Origin: a virus
Virus record (IMG/VR): IMGVR_UViG_3300028394_000178
Coordinates: 1 to 36,136 of that record
DNA: 36,136 bases
Strand: one strand, 5' to 3'
The notes under the pieces were generated by a model. It ran no database searches. It was not told the DNA's origin and saw only the letters and a program-made list of their open reading frames with translations. Positions 1 through 9,032 of the stretch are shown here, one piece after another. The number at the start of each line of letters is the position of its first letter. Within the stretch, counting starts at the first letter, position 1. The translations under genes were made by a program, and so were the position numbers.

Positions 1-1
1 T

Positions 2-3000
2 GGCGGTATCACTACTGGTCTTGCTGGTATTGAGGCTGCGGGGTCTGCTGCTGCGGCTGGAATTTTGGCGGTGGCGGGGGCTGCGGCGGCGTCGGTGGCT
101 GTGGTGGCTGCGATTGGTGCTGCTGCCGCGGTTGTCGGGAAGCAGTTTTATGACTTGGGGGCTGACGCTGACGAGTTGAACGACAAGCTGGCCATTAAGA
201 CTGGCGGCTCGGTTGAAGAACTGGCGGCGCTGAAGGATTCCATTCAGCGGATGGGCACAACGAATGTGCCGTTGGGGTTCAGTCAGATCGCTGACGTGGC
301 GGTCGACGTCACCCGGAACTTGAAGTTGACCGGGCCTGCGTTGGAGGAAGTGTCCAGCCGGATCGCCAATTTGGGGCGGATGACTGGCGAAGCGATCAAC
401 GTGAAGAAGTTGGGCCAGGCGTTCAAGCAGCTTGGCGTTGAGGGCACCGATCAGGTCACTGCACTCAATCAGCTAAATGAGACTGCCCAGGACACCGGTT
501 TGAGTATCAACGACATGGTGTCGTCGTTGGCGTCGGGCGGGTTGCAACTTAAAGAAGCAGGGTTGACGTTCGGGGAGTCGGCGGCACTGCTCGGCCAGCT
601 TTCCGACGCCGGCATTGATGCGCAGAAAGTTTTGCCCGGTCTGACGGTGTTCCTGCGTAACGCCGCGAAAGAGGGGAAGCCGACAGCGGCGGCGTTTAAG
701 GACGCCACAACGCAGATCAGCGAGCTGGTCAAATCAGGGAAAGAACTTGAAGCTAAGCAGCTCGCCGGGAACCTGTTCGGGCGTAGCTCAATCCCGCTGT
801 TTGAGGCCATCAAGAACGGCACCCTTGACCTAGACAACTTGTCGAGTGCGTTCGACGGAACCGTTGAGGACATCAACGCTTTATCTTTGCGGACTAGCGA
901 CTGGTCTGAGCGGTGGACTCTTTTAAAGAGTCAGATCGGCGTGGCGTTGGAGCCGTTCGGTACTGCGGTCTTTGATGGTGTTAACACGCAGCTCACACAG
1001 TTGGCGGATTGGATTACCGCCCATCAAGAGGAGATTGTCGGGTTCTTCGTCGATCTTGGTAGTGCGGCGCTTACCGCCGCCGACTTTGTGCTTGAGGGTG
1101 TTGGCCAGATGGTGCAGGGCCTCGGTGAGCTGATCGCCCCGATCGGCGATGTGATCGGTGCGTCCAACACACTTATGGCGGCGCTTGCCGACATAACTGG
1201 AAACACGGAAGAGGCAGATCGGCTTCGTAAGCAAGCTGAGGGCTATTACGCGTGGGGTGAAACGCTGACCAAGGTTGGTCAGGCTGCCCGGGACTTCGAC
1301 CCCACGGGGATGAAAGCCGGCTTGGTCGGTTTGGGCGACGATGCGATGCGCCTAGCCCGCGAATCCGCCAACGCCAAAGGCAACGTCGACCTGCTAGCCA
1401 CCGGGATCACCACGCTGCCCGACGGCACAGTGACCATCAACGACACCACCCCGGAAAACATTAAGCGGGTTCAGGATCTCGGCTACGAGGTCACTAATCT
1501 TCCCGATGGCAGTCTGACGATCAGTGTGGTCTACCGGGATCAGAACGGTAACGCGATCGACCCGTCGCAACTGGTTACGCCCCGGTCGGGGGCCGTGGAT
1601 TCCGGCGGGGCGCCGATCTACGGTGGGCGTGCTGACGGTGGCCCGATTTACGGTGTCGGCGGGCCTCGCGCCGACAATCAACTGATCTGGGCGTCCCCGG
1701 GCGAGCACATGCTGACTGCCCGCGAGGTGTCGCGGATGGGTGGGCACCAAGCGGTCTACCGGTTCCGGAACGCCATCAACACGGGCATGTTGGGGCGGTT
1801 CGCTGACGGCGGTGCGATTGATGGCACCACGCCGGGGCCGCTGACCCCCGAGCAGAGCAACATTGTTGCCGCGTTCACCGCCGCGCTGCGACCCATCACG
1901 GAGTCGCTGAACGCCATCAAGGTGGCGCTTGATACCGGCCTGTCGGGTGTCAAGGATGCGGTTGCGGCACCGAACAAGGCGGTCACGTCGGCAATGTCGT
2001 CGGTGCGAACCGCGACCGCCCCAGGCGGGTTCGACGCCGCACTGCTCGCCAAGGTGCCCAAGGGCGGCTACTACGACTCTTCCGGCGACCTGTCGAAAGG
2101 TTTAGCTGACTGCACCAGCGGTCTAGAAGACCTCGTTAATATCATCGACGGCAAGTCCACGGCAGGTAGGTCGTTCGCTACCAACGCCGACGTGGGCGGC
2201 TCTGCCGCGACGTGGCTGACAGCTAACGGGTTCATGCCCAACACGACCGGGGCGAACATTCCCGGTGCCTTCAACATCGGCTTTAACAGCCACCACGCCG
2301 AGGGCACGTTGCCGAATGGCACGAACGTCAACTATGGCAGCAACGCTTCAATCGCTTCTGGCGGCACGGCTGGCGCCCAAGGTGCGTTCGCTCCAGGGCT
2401 GACGTCGCAGTATTACCGGCCAATTAGTGCGGCGGCGGCTGCGGCCGACGATTTGACGAAGTCGACACGCGAACTATCGGTGGCGCAAACCGATCAGACC
2501 GACATCCTGAAAACGCAGCAAGACGCGTCGGCGGCCGCACCCGCGAAAGCGGAGCCGTTCGATTACACCTCGCTGCCGCTTGGCGATCCTCGGCGCATCG
2601 CCGCGCAGGGGTTTATGGGTGCTGGCGGTACGGCTGAGGAGTTCGCCGCTTTGATGGGTGGCAACGCGGGACCGGCGGCGCAGAACGCGGCGGCGTCGGC
2701 GACGGCGTCGGTGTTGCAGAGCGCGGCGCAGCCGTTCGGCGCGGTGGCCGGGGATGCGATCGCCGCAGCCGTCGCACCATCCCTGATCCCTACCGGCACA
2801 CCGACCGCACCGGACACCGAAACCTCCAAGCTGCTCGCCGAACGCAATCCCGCGGTGCTTGGGAAGCTGGCCGGATATGACGTACCGGATTACACCCGCC
2901 AAGGCGGCGACCCCGGCCAGGTGATGGGCAACACCGGGCCAGGGTTCAACGCCAACGGCCAGATGATGTCCGACATCTCCGCCCTCATCGACCGCACCTT

Positions 3001-5056
3001 CACCAACATGGAGGCCGCGAACAAAGCCCGCCAAGACCAACTGCTGGCGATACTCGCGCAGATCAAACAGCAAGTCGCCACCGAAGTTGTGGCCCCGGTA
3101 GTGGAAGCATCCACCACCGCCGCCCTGACTGGCATCGCCGCCGACATCGGCACCTCAATGGGTGAGACAGCCGGCCCGATCATCGCCGACAAGACCGCCG
3201 CTGCTGTTGCCGCATCGTCGGGGGGGTCATCGTCCGGGCCGCTCGGATTCGCTGGTGGTGGCGGCATTTATGGCGGCACACCGGGCAAGGACTCTGTGCC
3301 GGCGATGCTGATGCCCGGCGAGTACGTGTTGACGACCCGCGACGTTGCCCGCATGGGTGGCTTTGCCGGGGTGGAGCGCCTCATCGGCGGGCTGCAAGCC
3401 AACGGGCGCATCCAATACTTCGCCACTGGCGGCGGCGTGGGACGCGCCACGACAGGTAACCCGCAAGGCGGGCAGAACGTCAACTCCACTGTTGGCGCGG
3501 ATTTCTTCGGCGTGTCGCAAATCCCGGTCTTGGCGCTGGCGATCAACGCACTCACCGAAGTGTTACTCACGTTGATCGGTGTGGAGATCCTGCAACGCGA
3601 TGCCCTCATTGAGGTCGGCAAAGAGTTCAAGGACTTCCGCGGCGACTTCAAAGCGTTCGACGCCGCCGGCCGAATCAAGAACGATAATTCTGGGCTGTCT
3701 GATCGCACTTCGTCGAGTGAGAAGCAGGCCGCCGATGAGCGCCTCCGCATCTTGAAGCTGGTCATTAACGGCATCGTCAAGTACGTCATTGAGAAGATCA
3801 TCGTGCCTTTGGGGAAGGCGATCGGCAACGCTGTGGTGTCGGCGTTGGCTGGCGCGGCTGGTGGTGCGATTGCGGGTGCTGGTGGTGGTTTCGCGAGTGG
3901 CATTGTGTCGGCGGCGGTGTCGGCGGCGGGCCAGGTGGCGATTGATATTGCGGCTGAGGTGTTCACGATCGCCGCCGAAACGTTCATCGACATCGGCCTT
4001 GAGGCTCTGGGCGAGTTTGTTCAGACGGTGTTCCCAGGGTTGACCACCGAGTTGTTTGGTGGCGCTCTGATGGAGCAGATCGCCGGGCCGGTGTCGGCGG
4101 TGATGACGGGTGCGATCGGCGTTGTGACGAGCGCGATCGGTAACTTGATGGGCAACCTTGGCGGCCTGTTTGCCGGGTTCCTGCCTGCGTTGCAGGGCTT
4201 TTTGGCGGGGTTTGCGCCGTTGACGTTGTCGTTGTCGGCCGTGGTGGGTGTGCTGTCGTCCATTGCGGCGGTGTTGCAGCAGATTTTCGGCGGCTTGGTG
4301 AGTTTGGGGATGTCGATTGCGGCGCCGATTGTGGCGGCGGTGACGTCGGTGCTGGGCGGGTTTACGTCACTGAATGTGTCGATGGCGGGTATCACGAATG
4401 TGCTTGCGTCGATTGCCGCGATTTTGCAGCAACTCTTTGGTTCGCTGCTCAATTTGGGTGCGGGTATTGCGGCACCGATTGTGTCGGCGGTGTCTTCGGT
4501 GATGTCGTCGGTGTTGTCGGCGCTGTCTGGGTTTACGTCGTTGAATGTGTCGTTGACCGGGATCACCAATGTGTTGTCGTCGATCGCGGCGGTGTTGCAG
4601 CAGATCTTCGGTTCGCTGTTCAACTTGGGTTCGGGGATTGCTTCGCCGATCGTGTCGGCGGTGACGTCGGCGGTGTCCGGGTTAAACCCGCTTGTGTCGA
4701 ACTTGAACCTGACAACGAACGCTTTGGGCGGCGTTGCGCAGGTGTTGACCGGTTTGGCCCCAAATCTGGGCAGTGTGGTGTCGTCGTTCGGGGTGACGGG
4801 TGCAGCGTTGTCCACGGCGATGGGTGGTATTGCGACCTTGGCCAGTGCGGTGAATCCGCCGAAGGCCACCGTTAATCCTGTTGCGGCAGCAGCCGCCTCC
4901 ACGGTGTCCACCGTGAACCAGTTGACCGCGGCGTTGGCGTCGGGTGTTACGAAGCCGACCACCAACACCACGGTGAACGCCCCGATCACGGTGATCTCGG
5001 CTACGGCCGCCACCCCGGGCAGGATCGTTAATAGCCTCCAAAGACTGACGGGATAG
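2..5056 (+). CDS. Tape measure protein (5' end outside window)
   Basis: The reading frame is open from base 2, so the gene starts upstream; at least 1684 residues lie here. Tape measure proteins set tail length and lie inside the tail tube. Visible features are Ala/Gly-rich hydrophobic stretches, alpha-helical segments, and two copies of the tape-measure motif in which a Gly-rich run leads to a PGE(H/Y)xLT-R-V-RMGG signature (about 1640-1745 and 3260-3365). Codons 2111-2350 encode a Cys (DCTSGLEDL) and later a His-His-Ala-Glu segment followed by GTLPNGTNVNYGS, resembling the hydrolase-like motif embedded in other mycobacteriophage tape measures. The C-terminal third has hydrophobic tandem repeats (4220-4780). 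Minor tail genes follow 4 bases after the stop, as expected. The identification rests on size, composition, motifs and position. Confidence 0.93.
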   Translation, partial: GGITTGLAGIEAAGSAAAAGILAVAGAAAASVAVVAAIGAAAAVVGKQFYDLGADADELNDKLAIKTGGSVEELAALKDSIQRMGTTNVPLGFSQIADVAVDVTRNLKLTGPALEEVSSRIANLGRMTGEAINVKKLGQAFKQLGVEGTDQVTALNQLNETAQDTGLSINDMVSSLASGGLQLKEAGLTFGESAALLGQLSDAGIDAQKVLPGLTVFLRNAAKEGKPTAAAFKDATTQISELVKSGKELEAKQLAGNLFGRSSIPLFEAIKNGTLDLDNLSSAFDGTVEDINALSLRTSDWSERWTLLKSQIGVALEPFGTAVFDGVNTQLTQLADWITAHQEEIVGFFVDLGSAALTAADFVLEGVGQMVQGLGELIAPIGDVIGASNTLMAALADITGNTEEADRLRKQAEGYYAWGETLTKVGQAARDFDPTGMKAGLVGLGDDAMRLARESANAKGNVDLLATGITTLPDGTVTINDTTPENIKRVQDLGYEVTNLPDGSLTISVVYRDQNGNAIDPSQLVTPRSGAVDSGGAPIYGGRADGGPIYGVGGPRADNQLIWASPGEHMLTAREVSRMGGHQAVYRFRNAINTGMLGRFADGGAIDGTTPGPLTPEQSNIVAAFTAALRPITESLNAIKVALDTGLSGVKDAVAAPNKAVTSAMSSVRTATAPGGFDAALLAKVPKGGYYDSSGDLSKGLADCTSGLEDLVNIIDGKSTAGRSFATNADVGGSAATWLTANGFMPNTTGANIPGAFNIGFNSHHAEGTLPNGTNVNYGSNASIASGGTAGAQGAFAPGLTSQYYRPISAAAAAADDLTKSTRELSVAQTDQTDILKTQQDASAAAPAKAEPFDYTSLPLGDPRRIAAQGFMGAGGTAEEFAALMGGNAGPAAQNAAASATASVLQSAAQPFGAVAGDAIAAAVAPSLIPTGTPTAPDTETSKLLAERNPAVLGKLAGYDVPDYTRQGGDPGQVMGNTGPGFNANGQMMSDISALIDRTFTNMEAANKARQDQLLAILAQIKQQVATEVVAPVVEASTTAALTGIAADIGTSMGETAGPIIADKTAAAVAASSGGSSSGPLGFAGGGGIYGGTPGKDSVPAMLMPGEYVLTTRDVARMGGFAGVERLIGGLQANGRIQYFATGGGVGRATTGNPQGGQNVNSTVGADFFGVSQIPVLALAINALTEVLLTLIGVEILQRDALIEVGKEFKDFRGDFKAFDAAGRIKNDNSGLSDRTSSSEKQAADERLRILKLVINGIVKYVIEKIIVPLGKAIGNAVVSALAGAAGGAIAGAGGGFASGIVSAAVSAAGQVAIDIAAEVFTIAAETFIDIGLEALGEFVQTVFPGLTTELFGGALMEQIAGPVSAVMTGAIGVVTSAIGNLMGNLGGLFAGFLPALQGFLAGFAPLTLSLSAVVGVLSSIAAVLQQIFGGLVSLGMSIAAPIVAAVTSVLGGFTSLNVSMAGITNVLASIAAILQQLFGSLLNLGAGIAAPIVSAVSSVMSSVLSALSGFTSLNVSLTGITNVLSSIAAVLQQIFGSLFNLGSGIASPIVSAVTSAVSGLNPLVSNLNLTTNALGGVAQVLTGLAPNLGSVVSSFGVTGAALSTAMGGIATLASAVNPPKATVNPVAAAAASTVSTVNQLTAALASGVTKPTTNTTVNAPITVISATAATPGRIVNSLQRLTG
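4220..4780 (+). repeat. Hydrophobic tandem repeats in tape measure
   Basis: Three clear units start near 4220, 4364 and 4535 and a degenerate fourth near 4687. Each encodes about 48-57 residues with the pattern SLNVS-x2-GITNVL-x-SIAA-x-LQQ-x-FGSL-x-NLG, then IA-x-PIV-x-AV. DNA identity between units is also high, which suggests recent duplication. Confidence 0.85.
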
Positions 5057-5060
5057 GGCC

Positions 5061-6485
5061 ATGACCTATAGGGGCTATTTCGCACTTGACGGCACAGAGT
5101 TTGCGAACTCTTCGCGTATCGCCGCGCACCTCGGCAAGCAGGTGCCCCAAAACGACGCCCAAGTGTTTGCCCCCGCCGGCCGCGCCAACCCCGGCGACTG
5201 CAACCCGCCCGCCGTGGACGACGGCCTCGCCCCCATCACCGGTGGCGTCGAGGTGTCCGAGAACCTATACACCCCCCCTAATGGGGCTGAACGGGTCTCT
5301 CCCGGCCTCGCCACCATCGACCAATGCTGGGAGCACCCCCCAATGTGTGGGTGCCGCCTGAACGTCGTGGTAGACGATTCCTGGTCCGGTATGCGCGAAC
5401 TGCTCGAGCAGCCGCCGTACCGCATCGAATTAGCGCCGTGGCACAACGCCCAATACCCGGAGTCGGGGGAGTTTGTGGGTGTGTGGGTGACGAAGGTGGA
5501 CGGCTTGGATGTGACGCCGATCAGCCGCAAAGTCACCGAGATGACCGGTAGTGGTGGTGTGGCTGGGCGGGCCCGCGATACGGCCCGGGTGATCACCTTT
5601 GAGGCCGTCCTGGTGGCGTGCACGTCGGCGGGGTTGCAGTACGGCTTGAACTGGCTGTCGTGCCAGTTGCGGGCAACCAACGATGCGGACGGGTCGGTGC
5701 TCGAGTATTTGGCCGCCCATCCCGGTGGCAGTGCGGTGGATCCGGGTTCGTTGTGGCGTGAGGCGCATGGTGTGGTGCTGACGAGCGCCCCAGAGGTGGG
5801 CGAGTCCACGGGTGGTGGCCGGGATCAGCAGGCCACCATGTACAGGGTTTCGTGGGAGATGACCGCGGCGAGCCCGTATGCGTTCCGGCCGGGTGCCACA
5901 GTGATCGTCGACTGGGACACCGTGACAAATCAGCCGGTGAACTGGGTGCACGATGCGGGCTGTGAGCGCCCGGAGTCGTGTGCGGACATGCCGGTGCTGT
6001 TCTCCACGAATTGTGTGCCTGAGCTTTTGCCCGAGGTCACCAGCCCGCCCCCGGTGTGCGGCGGCTGTCTACCGGTGGGCGGTTTGGAGTCCTTCAAGTT
6101 CCATTTGCCCACGTTGTCTGCGCCGGAACGGTGCCGATCAAGCGCGGTGAGCGTCACGATTCACAACACTGGGGAAGAGCCGCTCAGCTTGCAAGGGTTC
6201 TTCCGGCCCACCCCGGAGGACACCCGCTGCGAAGACACCTGGTTCCCATTCCAGATCAACGGTTTGGTGGCGGGCGCAACGATCCATTTGGATGCGATCA
6301 CCGGCCGGTTCCATGCTGTCTATGACGGGTTGAAGCGCCGCCCTGTCGGCGTGGTGGGCACACCGTCGGGTGCGCCGTGGCGGCCGGCGATGATCAACCG
6401 CTTCGACGACTGGGACTTCATCTGCCAGACGGTGCCGGGTGCGGTGTTTGAGATTGAGCTGACCCTGCACGATCGCGAACCGTGA
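5061..6485 (+). CDS. Minor tail protein
   Basis: 474 residues beginning MTYRGYFALDGTEF at an ATG 4 bases after the tape measure stop. Its place directly after the tape measure and its composition match the first large minor tail protein of mycobacteriophages, which takes part in the tail tip or distal tail. The middle part (about 125-250) has the pattern RKVTEMTGSGGVAGRARD, found in this family by my recollection. Several Cys residues (CGCRL near residue 97, CGGC near 335) are conspicuous and could form disulphides or bind metal. The stop overlaps the start of the next gene. The exact structural role cannot be read from sequence alone. Confidence 0.8.
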   Translation: MTYRGYFALDGTEFANSSRIAAHLGKQVPQNDAQVFAPAGRANPGDCNPPAVDDGLAPITGGVEVSENLYTPPNGAERVSPGLATIDQCWEHPPMCGCRLNVVVDDSWSGMRELLEQPPYRIELAPWHNAQYPESGEFVGVWVTKVDGLDVTPISRKVTEMTGSGGVAGRARDTARVITFEAVLVACTSAGLQYGLNWLSCQLRATNDADGSVLEYLAAHPGGSAVDPGSLWREAHGVVLTSAPEVGESTGGGRDQQATMYRVSWEMTAASPYAFRPGATVIVDWDTVTNQPVNWVHDAGCERPESCADMPVLFSTNCVPELLPEVTSPPPVCGGCLPVGGLESFKFHLPTLSAPERCRSSAVSVTIHNTGEEPLSLQGFFRPTPEDTRCEDTWFPFQINGLVAGATIHLDAITGRFHAVYDGLKRRPVGVVGTPSGAPWRPAMINRFDDWDFICQTVPGAVFEIELTLHDREP

Positions 6486-7510
6486 TGCGGATTGTTGGCG
6501 GCCAGGTGGCGTCGGTGCACACTGTGTCGGGGGTGCAGTTGTATCAGTTCGGTGGCCCGGATTTGGAGTCGTTGTCGTGGCGGCGTGAGTTGTGTGAAAC
6601 GTCTACCGCGCAGGTGGTGGTGCCGACGGGGCTGCTTGAGGATGTGACGCCGTGGCTGCATTGGCTGTCGGTGTGGGATGAGGACAGTGGCGACCTGTCG
6701 TGGACGGGCCCGATTCAGACGGTTGAGATGGGTCGCGAATCGACTTTGATCGCGGCGTCGGATGTGTCGGCGTTGATGGGCCGCACCAGGGTACCGCTCA
6801 CCAAAGCGTGGGAAGCCACCGACCCGGCACTGATTGCCGCCGAGCTGTGGCGGTCCATGTTGGAGGCGCAGCGCCTAGTCGGGGCCCCGGTGGTGCGGCG
6901 GGATCCGCTCAATGATCCGTTCAACTTTGAGTGTGTCGCGGACTCTGCCATGTTGGATAAGACTTTTGATGACCTTGTCGGATTGGGTTTGTGCTGGACG
7001 GTTGTCGCCGGAACCATGTTCCTGGGGCCAGCACCGAGGGTATCTATCGCCGGCCTCGGTGAGGACGACTTCGTTAACGGTGATTTGACGTTGGTACGGG
7101 ATGGGACGCGCACATTCACCGACGTCCTGGTCCGTGCCGCTGATGATCAGACTCGGGCGCGAACGAACCTGGGCGGTTTGAACCTTCAGACCATTGTGGA
7201 TGTGGACAGCCTGTTTGGTGTGTCGAATGCGGATCGGGCAGCTAGGCAGTATTTGCGGTTCTGTTCTGAGATTCGTCAAGCGGTGCGACTCGACGGGTCT
7301 GCGGTGTTACACCCTGCCGCGCCCGTCACCATCGCGTCCCTCGTCCCGTCTGCGCGGGTGACGGTGGCCGCCTACAACGTCCTAACCCCAATGGAAATTC
7401 AGACCGTAGAAGTGAACCAGGACGCCGAGGACACCACCGTCGCGGTCGGCCTTGAGTCAATCGAGGACAACCCCCCAGAGTTAATTCAAACGCAGCGACC
7501 GAATGGGTAG
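6485..7510 (+). CDS. Minor tail protein, Gp37-like
   Basis: About 341 residues. I chose the ATG at 6485, which shares its A with the preceding TGA; a GTG at 6482 would add one residue. The N-terminal half (WRRELCETSTAQVVV, then a Trp-rich beta segment ending WTGPIQTVEMG) and the later LVGLGLCWTVVAGTMFLGP resemble the actinophage minor tail family known as ReqiPepy6 Gp37-like, a baseplate-hub-like component. It sits between two other tail genes with coupled translation. The family assignment is from memory of sequence patterns; the tail role is supported by context. Confidence 0.75.
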   Translation: MRIVGGQVASVHTVSGVQLYQFGGPDLESLSWRRELCETSTAQVVVPTGLLEDVTPWLHWLSVWDEDSGDLSWTGPIQTVEMGRESTLIAASDVSALMGRTRVPLTKAWEATDPALIAAELWRSMLEAQRLVGAPVVRRDPLNDPFNFECVADSAMLDKTFDDLVGLGLCWTVVAGTMFLGPAPRVSIAGLGEDDFVNGDLTLVRDGTRTFTDVLVRAADDQTRARTNLGGLNLQTIVDVDSLFGVSNADRAARQYLRFCSEIRQAVRLDGSAVLHPAAPVTIASLVPSARVTVAAYNVLTPMEIQTVEVNQDAEDTTVAVGLESIEDNPPELIQTQRPNG

Positions 7511-7513
7511 GCA

Positions 7514-7813
7514 ATGACTGATAACACGCCAGGCCGTCGTGGCCGCCCCCCGCGCAACGATCCTGAGTGGGCCCGCGACATCCAACGCCGCGTCGAAGAG
7601 TTGGAGAACTCCACCAGCGTCCGCATCGGCAACTGGGTGCTCAACGTGAAAGACGGGAACCTTGTGGCGTCCACCATGTCCGGGGTAACAGTGGTGCTCG
7701 CTGAGTCGCCGACAACAGCAGCCACCACCCGCTCAGCGATGCCAGGGCGCGGCGAAACCGCCGGGCCGCAACCAGAAACGGCCACACCCATCGACCGTAA
7801 AGTCGAATCGTGA
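7514..7813 (+). CDS. Small tail-region protein, unknown
   Basis: 99 residues, ATG start 3 bases after the previous stop. The N-terminus is basic and Pro/Arg-rich (GRRGRPPRNDPEWARDIQRR), followed by a short coiled-coil-like helix RRVEELEN and a beta-rich part containing NWVLNVKDGNLVAST. The second half is Ala/Thr-rich. Similar small proteins lie at this point in mycobacteriophage tail operons. Its stop overlaps the next GTG start as GTGA. No function can be assigned; a tail-tip accessory role is inferred only from position. Confidence 0.7.
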   Translation: MTDNTPGRRGRPPRNDPEWARDIQRRVEELENSTSVRIGNWVLNVKDGNLVASTMSGVTVVLAESPTTAATTRSAMPGRGETAGPQPETATPIDRKVES

Positions 7814-8439
7814 CCGACTTCGTAAGGCCGAACGTCTGCCTAGACGAGCACCTGAATGTGGAGAACGGTCTGCTCCAGCTTGAGAAGTGGTCGGTGCCGC
7901 GCCTTGTCGCCGATCTGCGGGCCGAGTCTGCCGGCGACGGATCGTTGGCATCCACCATCGCGTTACCCGGAAAGCTACTGATTCAGGCTGAGGTTGGCTG
8001 GACGAACGACAGCCCCGTCGACATGATGCTGCTCATCCGGGTTATTCGGTCGTGGCGTGGCTGGCTGACCTCCAACCCGAACGCTATTCAGTTCCGTGAT
8101 CGCTGGACGTGGGCTATTGACCGCGAACCGTCCATCCCGGTCACGACCGGCATCTACAACTCGCAGTGCGGCTCCGCGATCGACGTCGGCACCAACTCGG
8201 TGTCGGAACCCAACCCGGGCCGGCAGTGGGTGTGGACACCCACAACCATGTCTGATGAGTGGGTGGGGCCGCTCGCACCCGGCCAACGGTTGAACGTGCA
8301 CTACCGCACCTACGTGTGGACCCCGCCACCGTGGTCCGACAACGCCAACAAGAACAGTCCGCAGCACCAAGCCGCAGCCCGCTATAGCCGTGTGCAGTTG
8401 CAGGCGTTCCCAACTCAAGGAAGTTTGGTGGTGGGGTGA
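7810..8439 (+). CDS. Minor tail protein, tandem paralogue 1
   Basis: 209 residues from a GTG that overlaps the preceding stop. It is the first of three consecutive related proteins. The shared core is a beta-rich segment VGWTNDSPVDMMLLIRVIRS followed by RDRWTWAI and, later, W-x-PL-APGQ-LNVHYRTYVW. The same layout (W-(T/F)-NN/D-(S/T)P, then a receptive D-x-W, then a P-x2-x-L-x-x-RY segment) recurs in the next two genes. The fold looks like a beta-sandwich tail-tip protein. Function is inferred from position in the tail operon. Confidence 0.75.
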   Translation: MTDFVRPNVCLDEHLNVENGLLQLEKWSVPRLVADLRAESAGDGSLASTIALPGKLLIQAEVGWTNDSPVDMMLLIRVIRSWRGWLTSNPNAIQFRDRWTWAIDREPSIPVTTGIYNSQCGSAIDVGTNSVSEPNPGRQWVWTPTTMSDEWVGPLAPGQRLNVHYRTYVWTPPPWSDNANKNSPQHQAAARYSRVQLQAFPTQGSLVVG

Positions 8440-9032
8440 TCAAAGTCTGTGTGGATGACTACATGCTTGCCACGCCTGGCGCGGTGGGGATGCGCCGCAA
8501 CTGGTTTCCGAGGATTGTGTCGGAGCGGTTCCTCACCTCGAGCCGGGACGGGGAGATTAAACGCTGCCCCGATCCGGTGACAATGATTGAGGGCGACCTG
8601 ACTTGGTTCAACAACAGCCCTGATGACCAGGAGGTTGTTGTGCAGGTGTTGCGGGCTCCGCGCACGGTGGTGGCGCAGTCCCCGACGACGGTGGTGATCC
8701 ACGACGCCTGGTCCCACGCAGTCGGTGTGGATCCGACCGCCGACTACCCATCGGTCATGCAAGACACGATGGGCGGCCGGATGCAGATCGACCGCCCCGA
8801 AACGGTAGCCGCGGATTTGCGGTACTCAAGGTTCTTTTTTGATACCGATACCTGCCAGGAGTGGGTGCCGATTGGTGTGGTGCCGTCGATGCAACTGCTG
8901 CACTTCAGGTATATCGCTGCGGTTCAGACGCCGGGGGTGTGGACGACACCGTCAGAGTTTGAGCCGTCGTGGGAAGCCCACGCACGGTGGGCGAGGTTGT
9001 TGGCTTTTGCTACTCCGGTGGGGTCGAAGTGA
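8436..9032 (+). CDS. Minor tail protein, tandem paralogue 2
   Basis: 198 residues; the GTG start overlaps the previous stop as GTGA. It keeps the core of its upstream neighbour: LTWFNNSPDDQEVVVQVLR, then VIHDAWSHAVG and W-x-PIGVVPSMQLLHFRYIA. It differs from paralogue 1 at the ends and begins with VCVDDYMLATPG, echoing VCLDEHLNVENG of paralogue 1. Duplication followed by divergence is the simplest reading. It is probably a tail-tip component; no enzymatic motif is seen. Confidence 0.75.
   Translation: MIKVCVDDYMLATPGAVGMRRNWFPRIVSERFLTSSRDGEIKRCPDPVTMIEGDLTWFNNSPDDQEVVVQVLRAPRTVVAQSPTTVVIHDAWSHAVGVDPTADYPSVMQDTMGGRMQIDRPETVAADLRYSRFFFDTDTCQEWVPIGVVPSMQLLHFRYIAAVQTPGVWTTPSEFEPSWEAHARWARLLAFATPVGSK

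Noticed and set aside
4021-5085. Minus-strand open frame opposite the tape measure 3' end
   Set aside because: Repeats mirror those of the tape measure; codon bias artefact.
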